Source: Paenibacillus oleatilyticus (GTDB lineage: Bacteria; Bacillota; Bacilli; Paenibacillales; NBRC-103111). Taken from it: a DNA stretch of 64,000 nucleotides. Positions within the stretch are counted from its first letter, which is position 1. The number at the start of each line of letters is the position of its first letter. Positions 50,407 through 58,807 of this stretch are shown here, one piece after another. The notes below the pieces were generated by a model that did no database searches, was not told the origin of the DNA, and saw nothing but the letters and a program-made list of their open reading frames with translations. The position numbers and the translations under genes were made by a program. The stretch covers positions 692,424-756,423 of the forward strand of contig NZ_JAHNZO010000001.1 of assembly GCF_018998565.1 (NCBI RefSeq), in the 5' to 3' direction.

Positions 50407-51393
50407 TCAGGGCGTCGTATCGCCGGCAATCACCGTTTCCATGATTTTCTTAACCTCGGTGAGATCGGTTGTTTTCCCCAGCGCCCACATGAATTTAGGA
50501 ACAATTGCCTCCGTGTTCATATCTCTGGAATTAATAATCAGGTCCTGATTCACCTTCCGCCCGACTTCATACAGGCCCAGGTCTCCCCCTTCTTCCAGAC
50601 ATTGCGTCGTGAGAGCTACCGCGATCCCCGCATCGATCAGCTCGTTGATTTTCGGAATCAGATTTCTTTCCTGGAACGGCAATCCTCCGCTCCCGAACGT
50701 TTCGATCACAACGCCTTTGTACAGCCCCTTCAGGTAATCGAAGAGCTCCGGCTTCGTCCCCGGAAGCAGCTTTAACAAAAAGACGTCGGGACAAAGCGAA
50801 CAATCCAGACCCGGCTCCTTGCTCCGCACCGTCCGGACCGGATGATGATACGTAATGCTTTCCTCGATATAAGCGATATAAGGATGATTAATGCTTTCAA
50901 ACGCGTCGTAGCTTTTGGTCCTCATCTTCACCGCTCTTGTACCGATGATAACGCGCCCGTCAAACACAACGTAGACCCCGCCCACAGGCTCGCAGGCAAA
51001 ACGGATCGCATCGATAATATTTTTTTTCGCATCGGTTCTTTTGTACACAATCGGCACTTGGGAGCCGGTGATGACGACGGGCTTCCCCAGATTCTGCAGC
51101 ATGTACGAAAGCGCAGCGGAAGTATACGCCATCGTATCAGTCCCGTGGGTAATGACAAAACCGTCGTACTGATCGTAATGCTCGTAGACGGCCTTGGCGA
51201 TCGTGACCCAATACTCGGGCTGCATGTTCGTGCTGTCGATCGTCATGATAATTTTGGTTTCCACCTGATAGGACCGGTTCTGTTCCGGCAAATAATGCAG
51301 AAGCTCGTCCGCACTCATTTTGGGAGCCAGCCCGTTTTCGCCCGGAACGGAAGCAATGGTTCCTCCGGTCGATAGCAGCAGTATTTTTTTCAT
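50407..51393 (-). CDS. ansA: L-asparaginase, type I (AnsA)
   Basis: A 328-residue asparaginase hydrolysing asparagine to aspartate and ammonia. The first catalytic Thr lies in [10 protein letters not shown] (residues 6-15). The second motif is [15 protein letters not shown], with Thr-Asp, and a later Lys sits in the family position ([14 protein letters not shown]). No signal peptide, so it is cytoplasmic. The divergent regulator is AnsR-like and carries palindromic sites, as in the B. subtilis ans system, but no ansB (aspartase) follows here. The -10 TATAAT reading toward it is at 51482-51487 (minus). Confidence 0.94.
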   Translation of the reverse strand: MKKILLLSTGGTIASVPGENGLAPKMSADELLHYLPEQNRSYQVETKIIMTIDSTNMQPEYWVTIAKAVYEHYDQYDGFVITHGTDTMAYTSAALSYMLQNLGKPVVITGSQVPIVYKRTDAKKNIIDAIRFACEPVGGVYVVFDGRVIIGTRAVKMRTKSYDAFESINHPYIAYIEESITYHHPVRTVRSKEPGLDCSLCPDVFLLKLLPGTKPELFDYLKGLYKGVVIETFGSGGLPFQERNLIPKINELIDAGIAVALTTQCLEEGGDLGLYEVGRKVNQDLIINSRDMNTEAIVPKFMWALGKTTDLTEVKKIMETVIAGDTTP

Positions 51394-51459
51394 ATCTATC
51401 CAAGCACCCTTTCATCTGAGCGGACTATACTGACCTAGTATAATCCATCCGAAAAAGTA

Positions 51460-51532
51460 CGCGTAACGCGACCATATTCTCATTATAGTGAATAGACTTG
51501 CGAAAAACAACAATATTCTTATGCGTTACGCG
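51460..51532. promoter_or_regulatory. Two inverted AnsR-type operators, 63 bp apart
   Basis: CGCGTAACGC (51460-51469) recurs as its exact reverse complement GCGTTACGCG at 51523-51532. Each contains the symmetric core GCGTwACGC. The centre distance is 63 bp, about six helical turns. The sites bracket the ansA -10 box (51482-51487, minus) and lie just before the ansR -10 box TATAAT (51545-51550), so one regulator could control both genes. Confidence 0.7.
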
Positions 51533-51575
51533 AACAGAACGTGTTATAATGGATGGGTATGAGGAGGTATTTTCC

Positions 51576-51947
51576 ATGCTGACACGACTATCCCGACTGA
51601 GAAAAAGCAAAAAATGGTCGTTACAATATACAGCCGACCGGCTCGGCATTGCAAAAAGCACCTACGCAGGCTATGAATCGGGGTATCGGGAACCGCCGCT
51701 GGAAACGTTAAAGAAGCTCGCCGACCTGCTGGAAACGTCCGTGGACTACTTGCTCGGCCGAATCGACAATCCGGCGTTTTATCCGAAAGCGTGGAAGGTC
51801 GAGCTGCACGATAAACTGAAATTAACCGAAGCGCGTACGCGGTTCGATGTAGAGCTAATTCTGGACGGAGCGCCACTCAACGAGGAAGAAGTCAAGCAGT
51901 GCATTGCGTTTATCCGCACGAAGCGCAAGCTGGACACGAACGGTTGA
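51576..51947 (+). CDS. ansR: XRE-family repressor, AnsR-like
   Basis: A 123-residue regulator. An XRE helix-turn-helix (residues 3-60: LRKSKKWSLQYTADRLGIAK, then TYAGYESGYREPP) is followed by LLETSVDYLLGR and a short helical C-terminus. The WSLQYTADxLGIAKSTYAGYESGYR segment is very close to AnsR of B. subtilis as I remember it. ATG 51576 has GAGGAGGT seven bases upstream; longer frames begin inside the promoter. It should repress ansA and itself, with asparagine or aspartate as inducer by analogy. Confidence 0.9.
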   Translation: MLTRLSRLRKSKKWSLQYTADRLGIAKSTYAGYESGYREPPLETLKKLADLLETSVDYLLGRIDNPAFYPKAWKVELHDKLKLTEARTRFDVELILDGAPLNEEEVKQCIAFIRTKRKLDTNG

Positions 51948-51956
51948 CGCGAACAA

Positions 51957-51999
51957 TAAAAAGCTTAGCCGCCCCCTCTAGGGAATACGGCTAAGCTTG
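51957..51999 (-). terminator. Terminator of the MATE/LacI operon
   Basis: On the minus strand AAGCTTAGCCG ... CGGCTAAGCTT followed by TTTTATT. The stem arm AAGCTTAGCCG is the same 11-mer seen in the ylmA terminator at 40057-40067. Confidence 0.85.
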
Positions 52000-52022
52000 A
52001 TAAGTTTAAGCCCTCAGCTCCA

Positions 52023-53384
52023 TTACATCTTCGCCGATCCGCTAAGCAACGCGAACCGGATGTGCTGCCATTTTCGGGAACGCCAGCGCAGCAGCATGCT
52101 CGCGCCGCGCAGAAATTCGTCGACAATAAAAGCAAGCCATATTCCGGGGATGCCCAGCTCACAAACGATCCCAAAAAGATAAGCCAACGGAATGCTAAGC
52201 CCCCACATGGAAATGAGTCCCACAACCACCGGAAATCTAACATCGCCGGCAGCATTCAGCGCTCCGATGACGATCACATTGCATGCGCGCCCCGCTTCAA
52301 GCAGCAGCGACAGCAGCATCAGGGTTTGCCCGAGCCGGATCACTTCCGGGTCGTTCGTAAACAAGCCGAGCAACGGGCGGGAACAAATGACGAGCAAGCA
52401 GCCTATGCCAAAATTAATCGCCCATCCGATACGCAAATTCCGATAGCACATACGATAAGCGGAATCATGCTGACCTGCCCCAATCAAACGGCCAATCATC
52501 ATCGACGTCGCTTGTCCGATCGAGACCGAAACCAAAAAGACGAATGTAGTAATGTTCTGGGTGTAAATTTTGGTCGTCAGCGCCGAAGTGCCCAGCATCG
52601 TAACAAAATACGTAATAAAAACTTGCGAAGCGTTATAAGAAATGTTTTCCCCCGCCGATGGAATGCCAATTCTGGTCATTTCCTTCACTTCGTTGACCGG
52701 CAGCCGAAACATGTCCTTCCAGGAAAGAGGATACGGTAAATACTTGATCAGCAGAAATAGCGCAAGGCCTACCCCGAATACCCGGCTGGCGTTGGTCGCC
52801 AAAGCAACCCCCTCCACACCTAGAACCGGAATACCGAAAGGGCCGTATAAGAACAAAAAGTTCCCGGCAATATTGATCATAATGACAGAGAAAGACAGCA
52901 GAAGCATCGGCTTCAGAAAACCGTGCATCCGCAGCACCGCATCTGCCGTACTAATGATCGCTACGGTGAAAGAAAGCATCCCCACCGTTGATAAAAACGT
53001 ATATCCGTCCCCCATCAGCTCCGGCGGCAGCTTCATCAAGCCCAATAACGGCTTGGCAAAAATAAATAAAGCTAGACTGACGACGAGCCCTAGCATAAGG
53101 TTCATCCCCAGCGCAATCGAAGCCATTCTGGCGGCTTCTCGTTCTTTTCCCGCACCAAGCAATTGCGAAATCAGCACGCTGAGCCCTACGGTAACAAATC
53201 CGAACATCAATTGGGCCACAGTTAACACTTGAGCGGCCACGCCCACGGCGGCCACCGAACGATCCGAATAGTTGCTGAGCATCAGCGTGTCTATATTCAA
53301 TATAATGGTTTGAAGCAGTTGTTCCACGAAAATGGGACCCATTAACCGAAATAAGGTAAACCGTTTATCTTGCTGTTTTTCCAT
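52023..53384 (-). CDS. MATE-family multidrug efflux transporter
   Basis: A 453-residue protein with 12 predicted membrane helices. Two MatE halves are visible: FVEQLLQTIILNIDTLMLSNYS at the start, cited as LNIDTLMLSNYSDRSVAAVG, and GIPSAGENISYNASQVFITYFV in the second. It is a sodium- or proton-driven exporter of cationic drugs or metabolites. AAGGCGG precedes the ATG. The gene follows the LacI gene by 33 bases and may be the last member of that operon, although a link to glycerophosphodiester use is not obvious. Confidence 0.92.
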   Translation of the reverse strand: MEKQQDKRFTLFRLMGPIFVEQLLQTIILNIDTLMLSNYSDRSVAAVGVAAQVLTVAQLMFGFVTVGLSVLISQLLGAGKEREAARMASIALGMNLMLGLVVSLALFIFAKPLLGLMKLPPELMGDGYTFLSTVGMLSFTVAIISTADAVLRMHGFLKPMLLLSFSVIMINIAGNFLFLYGPFGIPVLGVEGVALATNASRVFGVGLALFLLIKYLPYPLSWKDMFRLPVNEVKEMTRIGIPSAGENISYNASQVFITYFVTMLGTSALTTKIYTQNITTFVFLVSVSIGQATSMMIGRLIGAGQHDSAYRMCYRNLRIGWAINFGIGCLLVICSRPLLGLFTNDPEVIRLGQTLMLLSLLLEAGRACNVIVIGALNAAGDVRFPVVVGLISMWGLSIPLAYLFGIVCELGIPGIWLAFIVDEFLRGASMLLRWRSRKWQHIRFALLSGSAKM

Positions 53385-53417
53385 ACCATCCGCCTTCTAG
53401 CTCTTCAGGAAGCCACC

Positions 53418-54440
53418 TCATTCATGAATGTCACGGCAGCTGGCTTTCTCCACCAGTTCGTGCTCCAGCATGATCGTTCTTGCCGGGTGCGACCGCTGTG
53501 CATGATCGTTTTGCTCGATAAGCTCCATGAGCAGTTCGACGGTCGCTTGTCCTATTTTGTCCATCGGTTGTTGGATGGTCGTAAGCCTCGGCCGGATCAC
53601 GTCGGACATTTGGTTGCCGTCGAAGCCTATGACAGATATATCATCCGGCACGCGCAATTGATGATCCGCCATACAGTTGATGGCGCCAACCGCCATATCG
53701 TCGCTCGCCGCAAATACGGATGTAAACGAACCGCCGGCTTCGGACAGAAGTTCGCCCATTAACCGGTAGCCGCTGGCCAGCTTGTAATCACCGAAGCGGA
53801 TAATCGATTCGTCTACTGTAATGCCGTAGTCCTTGCAAGCGGCGAGATACCCTTCGTAGCGCTTTCTTCCCGCACATAAGTCCCGCATGTCCCCCGCAAT
53901 CATCGCGATCCGCCGATGACCCTTGCGGATGAGATGCGCTGTGGCGTCGTAAGCGGCCTTGAAATCGTCTATCATCACCGTCGGCAGATTCAGGCCCAAT
54001 TCAGCATGGACCACCAGCGGAATTTGATTTTTTTGCAAAAAAAGCCGGATATGATCGTTCAGCTTTTCATGCATGAGCACTATGCCGTCCACACGCATCT
54101 CCTGAAACACATTCAAATATTTGACGACCTTATCCGTATCTTCGACAATGTTGGAAACAAGCAGGTTATAGCCTTTGCGCCCCAAAGTCTCCTCGATGTT
54201 GCTCAGAATTGTCGCCTGGAAGTTGGACGTAATATCGGGGATAATAACTCCGATCAGATTGGTTTTATTCCGTTTCAGACTCTTGGCAATCAAACTGGGC
54301 GAATAATTAAGCTGCTCGATCGCTTGACGCACTTTCTTTTCAAGCTTTTCGCTCACATGCTCGCCCTTATTCAAAACCCTGGACACGCTCGTGACCGAAA
54401 CACCCGCCACACGTGCCACATCCTTGATTTTCACGCCCAT
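53418..54440 (-). CDS. LacI-family transcriptional regulator
   Basis: A 340-residue repressor. The helix-turn-helix (MGVKIKDVARVAGVSVTSVS, hinge-helix SPSLIAKSLKRNKTN) is followed by a periplasmic-binding-like effector domain. It lies at the end of the transport operon and the matching operators (ATTGGTATCGATACCAAT type) lie in front of that operon, so it probably represses its own cluster. The effector may be the transported substrate or a breakdown product. GAGGA site upstream. Confidence 0.92.
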   Translation of the reverse strand: MGVKIKDVARVAGVSVTSVSRVLNKGEHVSEKLEKKVRQAIEQLNYSPSLIAKSLKRNKTNLIGVIIPDITSNFQATILSNIEETLGRKGYNLLVSNIVEDTDKVVKYLNVFQEMRVDGIVLMHEKLNDHIRLFLQKNQIPLVVHAELGLNLPTVMIDDFKAAYDATAHLIRKGHRRIAMIAGDMRDLCAGRKRYEGYLAACKDYGITVDESIIRFGDYKLASGYRLMGELLSEAGGSFTSVFAASDDMAVGAINCMADHQLRVPDDISVIGFDGNQMSDVIRPRLTTIQQPMDKIGQATVELLMELIEQNDHAQRSHPARTIMLEHELVEKASCRDIHE

Positions 54441-54470
54441 ACGTTGATGTCCTCATTTCAAAACAATAAT

Positions 54471-55184
54471 TCAGAGCGCCGCGTACATCCGCTCCCGCAA
54501 AGCCGCAGTGGAGCTCACGACCAGCGTGGAGATCGCGTCCAGCTTCATCTCGGCATAAGCCGGAAACATCCGGCTATCGGGCAAGGTGTATACCCAAACA
54601 AGCAATCCGTGTTCGTGGGCGCACTGCACCAGAACCTCGCGGCACGAAGGATAGTCCACGTTGATTCCGGCGAATCCTTTTTGCTGGGCCATGCTGCACA
54701 GGTTATGTACAGCGGCTTTATAAGCGACGCCGTCCATCTCTTTTAACACTTCCGGCGTATTCCACATTACTCTATCAAGATAGGGAAGATTTGTAATCGT
54801 TTTTGTTTCGCCCGTAAAATAAATCTGCTCCCACATCTTCAATGCGTTCAGCAGCTCGATGGTTGGAAGCGCTGCGGCATCGGTCTTGATATCCAAATTA
54901 AACAAGACCGGCTGCCCTTTAAAAGCCAGCAGCACCGTCTCCAGCCGTTCCAGCTCCTGTCCTGCCGGAAGCATAAAGGGATTCCTTGTCTTCAATTCGG
55001 CGTAAGTAAGCTCGGAGATCCAAGGATTATCGTCATGATAAAGCACGCATACGCCATCCTTGGTCGCTCTTACATCGACTTCCAGCACCTCCGCGCCTGC
55101 CCTCCGTCCGACGATAGCCGACTCCAGAGTATTGTCCGGCGTACCTTCGCAGCCGGTATGCGCGATAATTAGGGGCATATTCAT
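54471..55184 (-). CDS. Glycerophosphodiester phosphodiesterase (UgpQ-like)
   Basis: A 237-residue TIM-barrel enzyme. The start IIAHTGCEGTPDNTLESAIV resembles the HRG...PENT motif, with T in place of R in the HRG triplet. The EVDVRATKDGVCVLYHDD segment supplies metal and catalytic residues. It hydrolyses glycerophosphodiesters to sn-glycerol 3-phosphate and an alcohol. The HTG substitution is unusual because the Arg contacts phosphate, so activity or substrate could be altered. ATG 55184 has AGGAGG; no signal peptide, so it is cytoplasmic. Confidence 0.88.
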   Translation of the reverse strand: MNMPLIIAHTGCEGTPDNTLESAIVGRRAGAEVLEVDVRATKDGVCVLYHDDNPWISELTYAELKTRNPFMLPAGQELERLETVLLAFKGQPVLFNLDIKTDAAALPTIELLNALKMWEQIYFTGETKTITNLPYLDRVMWNTPEVLKEMDGVAYKAAVHNLCSMAQQKGFAGINVDYPSCREVLVQCAHEHGLLVWVYTLPDSRMFPAYAEMKLDAISTLVVSSTAALRERMYAAL

Positions 55185-55230
55185 AACCTGCACGCCTCCT
55201 GCGTTGTTTTGTGTGATCGCTTCGCTGCCG

Positions 55231-56226
55231 TTACCTCGCTTCAAAATAAAGCGGATTCGTAAAAGCGACATCTGCTAACGCCATGCCTAGCAAGCCATGC
55301 AGGCGAACCCCCAGCCAGGTCAGCCCTTTGCTGGAAATGGTCTGGGAGAACGCCGCTTCACTTTCCGTTACGGTGCCGCGGCACAGCTCCCCCAGGTTCG
55401 ATTCGACAATCAACTTATAGCTTGGTCCTTGCAGCAAATTTCGTCCGCTTGTCTGAAACGGGGCATGCACTCGAATCGAAACCTCGGCGGATTCTCCCGC
55501 TGCTTGTGGAACGACATCGCCAATGCCATAAGCCTGTCCGCCTGCCCTCAGTTCCAGCGTGACGAGCGGCCCCATGCTCACGCAAATGCGCCCTGAACGA
55601 ATCGCCTCCACTACGGCTTCCGTCGTGACAGCGCGATCATCTCCGGCGATGCCCAGATACGTAAAAGCCGGAGGATCGCTATTCTCAGAGGAATGGTGCC
55701 AGTCCCGGCCGGCTGTAGCGGCGATGCGCACTCCCTGATTTAACAAACTCGTCCATTGCTCGAAAGCCGGGGCGTTATGGTTACGCAGCGGAGGCAGCGT
55801 TTCGTGCCATACTTCCATATAGTCGATTTGATGCCAGTCCTGGATGTCATACTCCCAATGACATCCCGTGCAAATCGGGCTGCCCATACTGAACGGATGC
55901 GCGATGCCGACCACGCCCCCTTGCCGGTGAATCCGGTCAATGCCCTTCAAAATATCTTTCGGGCCCAGATCGCGCCATTCGCAATATGGCACGCCAAGTG
56001 TCAGCATGTGTCCGTAGAAGGTCGTCCATTCCATCCCCGGTACGATGCATATTCCGGTCTCATCCGTCACCCGGGCCGCATCGGCCAGCCCCGATGTGGT
56101 GTTGTGATCCGTCAAGGCAATGCCACGGAGACCAAGTTCTGCCGCTTTCCTGCACATATCGTGCAGCGTATGGATGCCGTCGCTGTGAGGCGTGTGGGTA
56201 TGCAGTTCAAACGGAAGCCAGTTCAT
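55231..56226 (-). CDS. PHP-domain phosphoesterase, CehA/McbA-like
   Basis: A 331-residue metal-dependent hydrolase. The HxH motif is FELHTHTPHSDG (residues 7-18), ALTDHNTTSG and GIAHPFS follow, and TAGRDWHHSSEN supplies C-terminal ligands, which is the PHP pattern. CehA/McbA-type proteins cleave phosphodiesters or carbamates. Next to a glycerophosphodiesterase it probably acts on the same imported phosphodiester class. The ATG lies inside the 3' end of the upstream gene (20-base overlap), with GGGGAGGAG. Confidence 0.88.
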   Translation of the reverse strand: MNWLPFELHTHTPHSDGIHTLHDMCRKAAELGLRGIALTDHNTTSGLADAARVTDETGICIVPGMEWTTFYGHMLTLGVPYCEWRDLGPKDILKGIDRIHRQGGVVGIAHPFSMGSPICTGCHWEYDIQDWHQIDYMEVWHETLPPLRNHNAPAFEQWTSLLNQGVRIAATAGRDWHHSSENSDPPAFTYLGIAGDDRAVTTEAVVEAIRSGRICVSMGPLVTLELRAGGQAYGIGDVVPQAAGESAEVSIRVHAPFQTSGRNLLQGPSYKLIVESNLGELCRGTVTESEAAFSQTISSKGLTWLGVRLHGLLGMALADVAFTNPLYFEAR

Positions 56227-56689
56227 GCGCCGACGCTCCTCCCCGGATGCTTAATGTATAATGGCATGTTTCGGTCACGACACAATGAACGCTAAGGGTA
56301 ACCCGCCAAATCCCTTCTTGAATCGGGCCAGCAATGAAGCCCGGAGAGCTTTCCTCCCGCGACAAGACATGATGCTGCTCGTTCGGATGGCGGTGCGCCG
56401 ATCCCCGGAATCCTTCCGGGTCGTCGATCGATAGCGTGAGCAGATTTTGCAGCGGAACGAACTTTTCCCATTGCTCCTTGTAGACGGGTTGTAAAGACGG
56501 GTTCACATACCGGTCGATCGCGTCTTCAATCAGCTCGCGGGAGGCGCGTGGGTCGTCCAATTTTTTAGGGCTGTAGCGAAAATCAATAACCAGGCATTCC
56601 TCGGGTTCAGGCATATAAAACTGATAGGTAATATGCGTTTTCGAACTGAGCGGAGTCAGCTTCCCTTCGACGATGAGCTGATCTTTCAT
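56207..56689 (-). CDS. Conserved-looking protein paired with the PHP phosphoesterase, function unknown
   Basis: A 160-residue soluble protein that I do not recognise. It starts MKDQLIVEGKLTPLSSKTHI, contains VIDFRYSPKKLDDPRASREL, and ends with a beta-rich part (GPIQEGIWRVTLSVHCVVTE) shaped like a small jelly-roll. GAGGGG precedes ATG 56689; the frame upstream belongs to the permease gene. Its 3' end overlaps the PHP gene by 20 bases, implying coupled translation and possibly complex formation. It may bind or orient the phosphodiester substrate. Confidence 0.7.
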   Translation of the reverse strand: MKDQLIVEGKLTPLSSKTHITYQFYMPEPEECLVIDFRYSPKKLDDPRASRELIEDAIDRYVNPSLQPVYKEQWEKFVPLQNLLTLSIDDPEGFRGSAHRHPNEQHHVLSREESSPGFIAGPIQEGIWRVTLSVHCVVTETCHYTLSIRGGASAHELASV

Positions 56690-56700
56690 ACAACATCCCC

Positions 56701-57582
56701 TCACTTTTCTTCGTTCATCATGCTGCGAATATAGAAATAGCCGACGAGGGAACATAGAACAAACATAAATACGGCGCATGCGCTGGAAATGCCGGTTTCA
56801 AAATAGACCGAAAACTGCTGCTGCATCGCTACCCCGAGCACTTGCGGCGCATTCGGGCCGATTAGAAACGGAGCCGTGAAGCTTCCGACAATGCCCATCA
56901 CGACGAATGTGGCAGCCACCAGCAGCGACTTGAACGATAAAGGAACGATAATGCGAGTGAAAACTTGAATTTTCCCCGCTCCCACGTCCTTCGCGCTTTC
57001 AATGACGGCGTTCGGAATACCCGACAGCGCGGAACTGAGCAGCATGGTGGCGAACGGGATATGAAACCATAAATTAGCGAGCAGCAGCCCTTTGAAATCG
57101 AAGAGCACTTTCATCATCGGCTCATTGGTGAACAGCAGCAGGATGCGGGCCAGCCAGCCGTGATTGCCGTACATATTCATAATTCCGTATGTGGCGATCA
57201 CCGACGGAATGAACATCGGAATATAGTAGAGGCGTTCAATCCACTTCGCGAGAATGCCTGTACTAAACCGTAAAAACACGGCAAGCACATAAGCAATAAG
57301 CAGCACCAGCACCGACGAAACCAGCGTCAAATAAAGCGTATATTTGATATTCGCCAGCATGGCAGGATCGGTAAACAGAAAGCGGTAATGCTCCAACGTA
57401 AACCGGCCGTCGCGTCCGCTCAAGCTTTCCTGAACGGACGTGAAGATCGGCACCACAATCATCAAGAGCAGCAGCAAAAAGGATGGCAGCACCATGACCA
57501 GTCCGAGCGCGGAACGTCCCGCTCCGCGTCCGAACAAGGCTGGTCTTAACGATTTTCCGGTGACCAGCGACTGGGTGCTCAT
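56701..57582 (-). CDS. ABC transporter permease (binding-protein-dependent, FbpB/PotB type)
   Basis: A 293-residue permease with six predicted helices. The EAA motif is ESAKDVGAGKIQVFTRIIVP (residues about 190-209). ATG 57582 overlaps the TGA of the binding-protein gene (ATGA); earlier in-frame codons are inside that gene. It pairs with the permease at 59864-60688 to form the membrane channel of the importer. Confidence 0.9.
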   Translation of the reverse strand: MSTQSLVTGKSLRPALFGRGAGRSALGLVMVLPSFLLLLLMIVVPIFTSVQESLSGRDGRFTLEHYRFLFTDPAMLANIKYTLYLTLVSSVLVLLIAYVLAVFLRFSTGILAKWIERLYYIPMFIPSVIATYGIMNMYGNHGWLARILLLFTNEPMMKVLFDFKGLLLANLWFHIPFATMLLSSALSGIPNAVIESAKDVGAGKIQVFTRIIVPLSFKSLLVAATFVVMGIVGSFTAPFLIGPNAPQVLGVAMQQQFSVYFETGISSACAVFMFVLCSLVGYFYIRSMMNEEK

Positions 57583-58775
57583 TGACCGGCGACTTCCTTC
57601 TGCCAACGTTTCATCGCGTTGGCTTCCAGTTCCCCGAGATTAAAGGAGCGGTAGTTAACGGACACGCCTTCGAACTTTTTCTTCAGATCGGCAGGCATAT
57701 GCGACCATTCGATACCGGGGAAACCGTAAATTTTATTGACAACCTCGGCCTGCGCTTCCGGACTCAGCACAAAATTAATGAAGTCGTAAGCCGCTTCTTT
57801 ATGCTGGGACATGCTCGGTACGGCCAGTCTTCCCGGTCCGCCGGTAAATGCCGGCTCGATCTGCGCAAGCTTCGTCGTTTCGGGCAGCAGCTTCTTGTTG
57901 ATTTGCTCCAGCGCCATATCGGACCAAGCCGGAATCATGTCCACCTCTCCGTTAGCGAGTAAGTCAAGCGTCCCTTGGTTTTTCTTCGGATATACGCCCT
58001 GCTGGTACATGTCTTTGGATAACGATTTGAGCAGCTCGAAGCCCGGACCCCATTCCTGTTCAATTCCTTTATCTTCATTATGGATCGCCTCTTCCGGCAG
58101 AGACTTGTACAAGGCCGTAATCACGAACGATGCGCCGGAACCGCCAGTAGCCGGATCGTTGTAAGCGAATCGGCCCGGATGGTTGCGAATCCAGTCGTAC
58201 AGCTCATCGAGCGTTTTCGGCGGCGTCGGCACTTTCGCGCTGTTGTAAGCAAGAAGGACCGAGGAAGAGCGGTAAGGCACCACTTTGTAGCCCGCATCCT
58301 TCATATTCGCCGGATTCATCAAGTTGAGATTCGGGATTTTTTTCTCGTCGAGCTGCTCGAAGACATTGTCCTTTTTGTCGGCGGCTAAATCAGACCCACC
58401 ATTGGCTTCGTACAGATCCACGTCGATCGTGTTGTTCCCCGCTTTTTTGGCGGCTACAATACGGTTCATGGTCGCCTGTTCGCCTTGTCCGGACGGAATA
58501 TAGACGAGCTTGACCTTCACCTTATCTTGTTTTTTCTCATACATGTCTTTCAGATGTTTCCATAGTTCCTGTACGTTTTGCGATCCGCTGAAATAAAACG
58601 CAATTTCCGTCGTACCGCCGTTTGCCGCTGCAGCCGTTTCATTCTTGGCAGGAGCCGCAGAGTTAACCCCGCCTCCCGCCCCCGCCGAACAACCCGCCAG
58701 AAGCGTAAACGCCGAGAGAGAAGCAAGAACGAAACTTTTACCCTTGTGCTTGAAACCGCCGAAATGGATACTCAT
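57579..58775 (-). CDS. ABC transporter substrate-binding lipoprotein (family 1, spermidine/iron/phosphonate-like)
   Basis: A 398-residue lipoprotein with lipobox LLAGC at about residue 28, a linker rich in Ala/Gly/Asn, and a two-domain binding fold. FRYSSSVLLAYNSAKV-like PYRSSSVLLAYNSAKV, FAYNDPATGGSGASFVITAL and GPGRLAVPSM are typical of the PotD/FbpA/PhnS branch. It should bind an anionic small molecule outside the membrane. A glycerophosphodiester or phosphonate-like substrate is inferred from neighbours. ATG 58775 has AGGAGG; an ATG three codons earlier lies directly on that site. Confidence 0.9.
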   Translation of the reverse strand: MSIHFGGFKHKGKSFVLASLSAFTLLAGCSAGAGGGVNSAAPAKNETAAAANGGTTEIAFYFSGSQNVQELWKHLKDMYEKKQDKVKVKLVYIPSGQGEQATMNRIVAAKKAGNNTIDVDLYEANGGSDLAADKKDNVFEQLDEKKIPNLNLMNPANMKDAGYKVVPYRSSSVLLAYNSAKVPTPPKTLDELYDWIRNHPGRFAYNDPATGGSGASFVITALYKSLPEEAIHNEDKGIEQEWGPGFELLKSLSKDMYQQGVYPKKNQGTLDLLANGEVDMIPAWSDMALEQINKKLLPETTKLAQIEPAFTGGPGRLAVPSMSQHKEAAYDFINFVLSPEAQAEVVNKIYGFPGIEWSHMPADLKKKFEGVSVNYRSFNLGELEANAMKRWQKEVAGQ

Positions 58776-58807
58776 GGTAGACATCCTCCTTGAAGTTGGG
58801 CCGGCAG

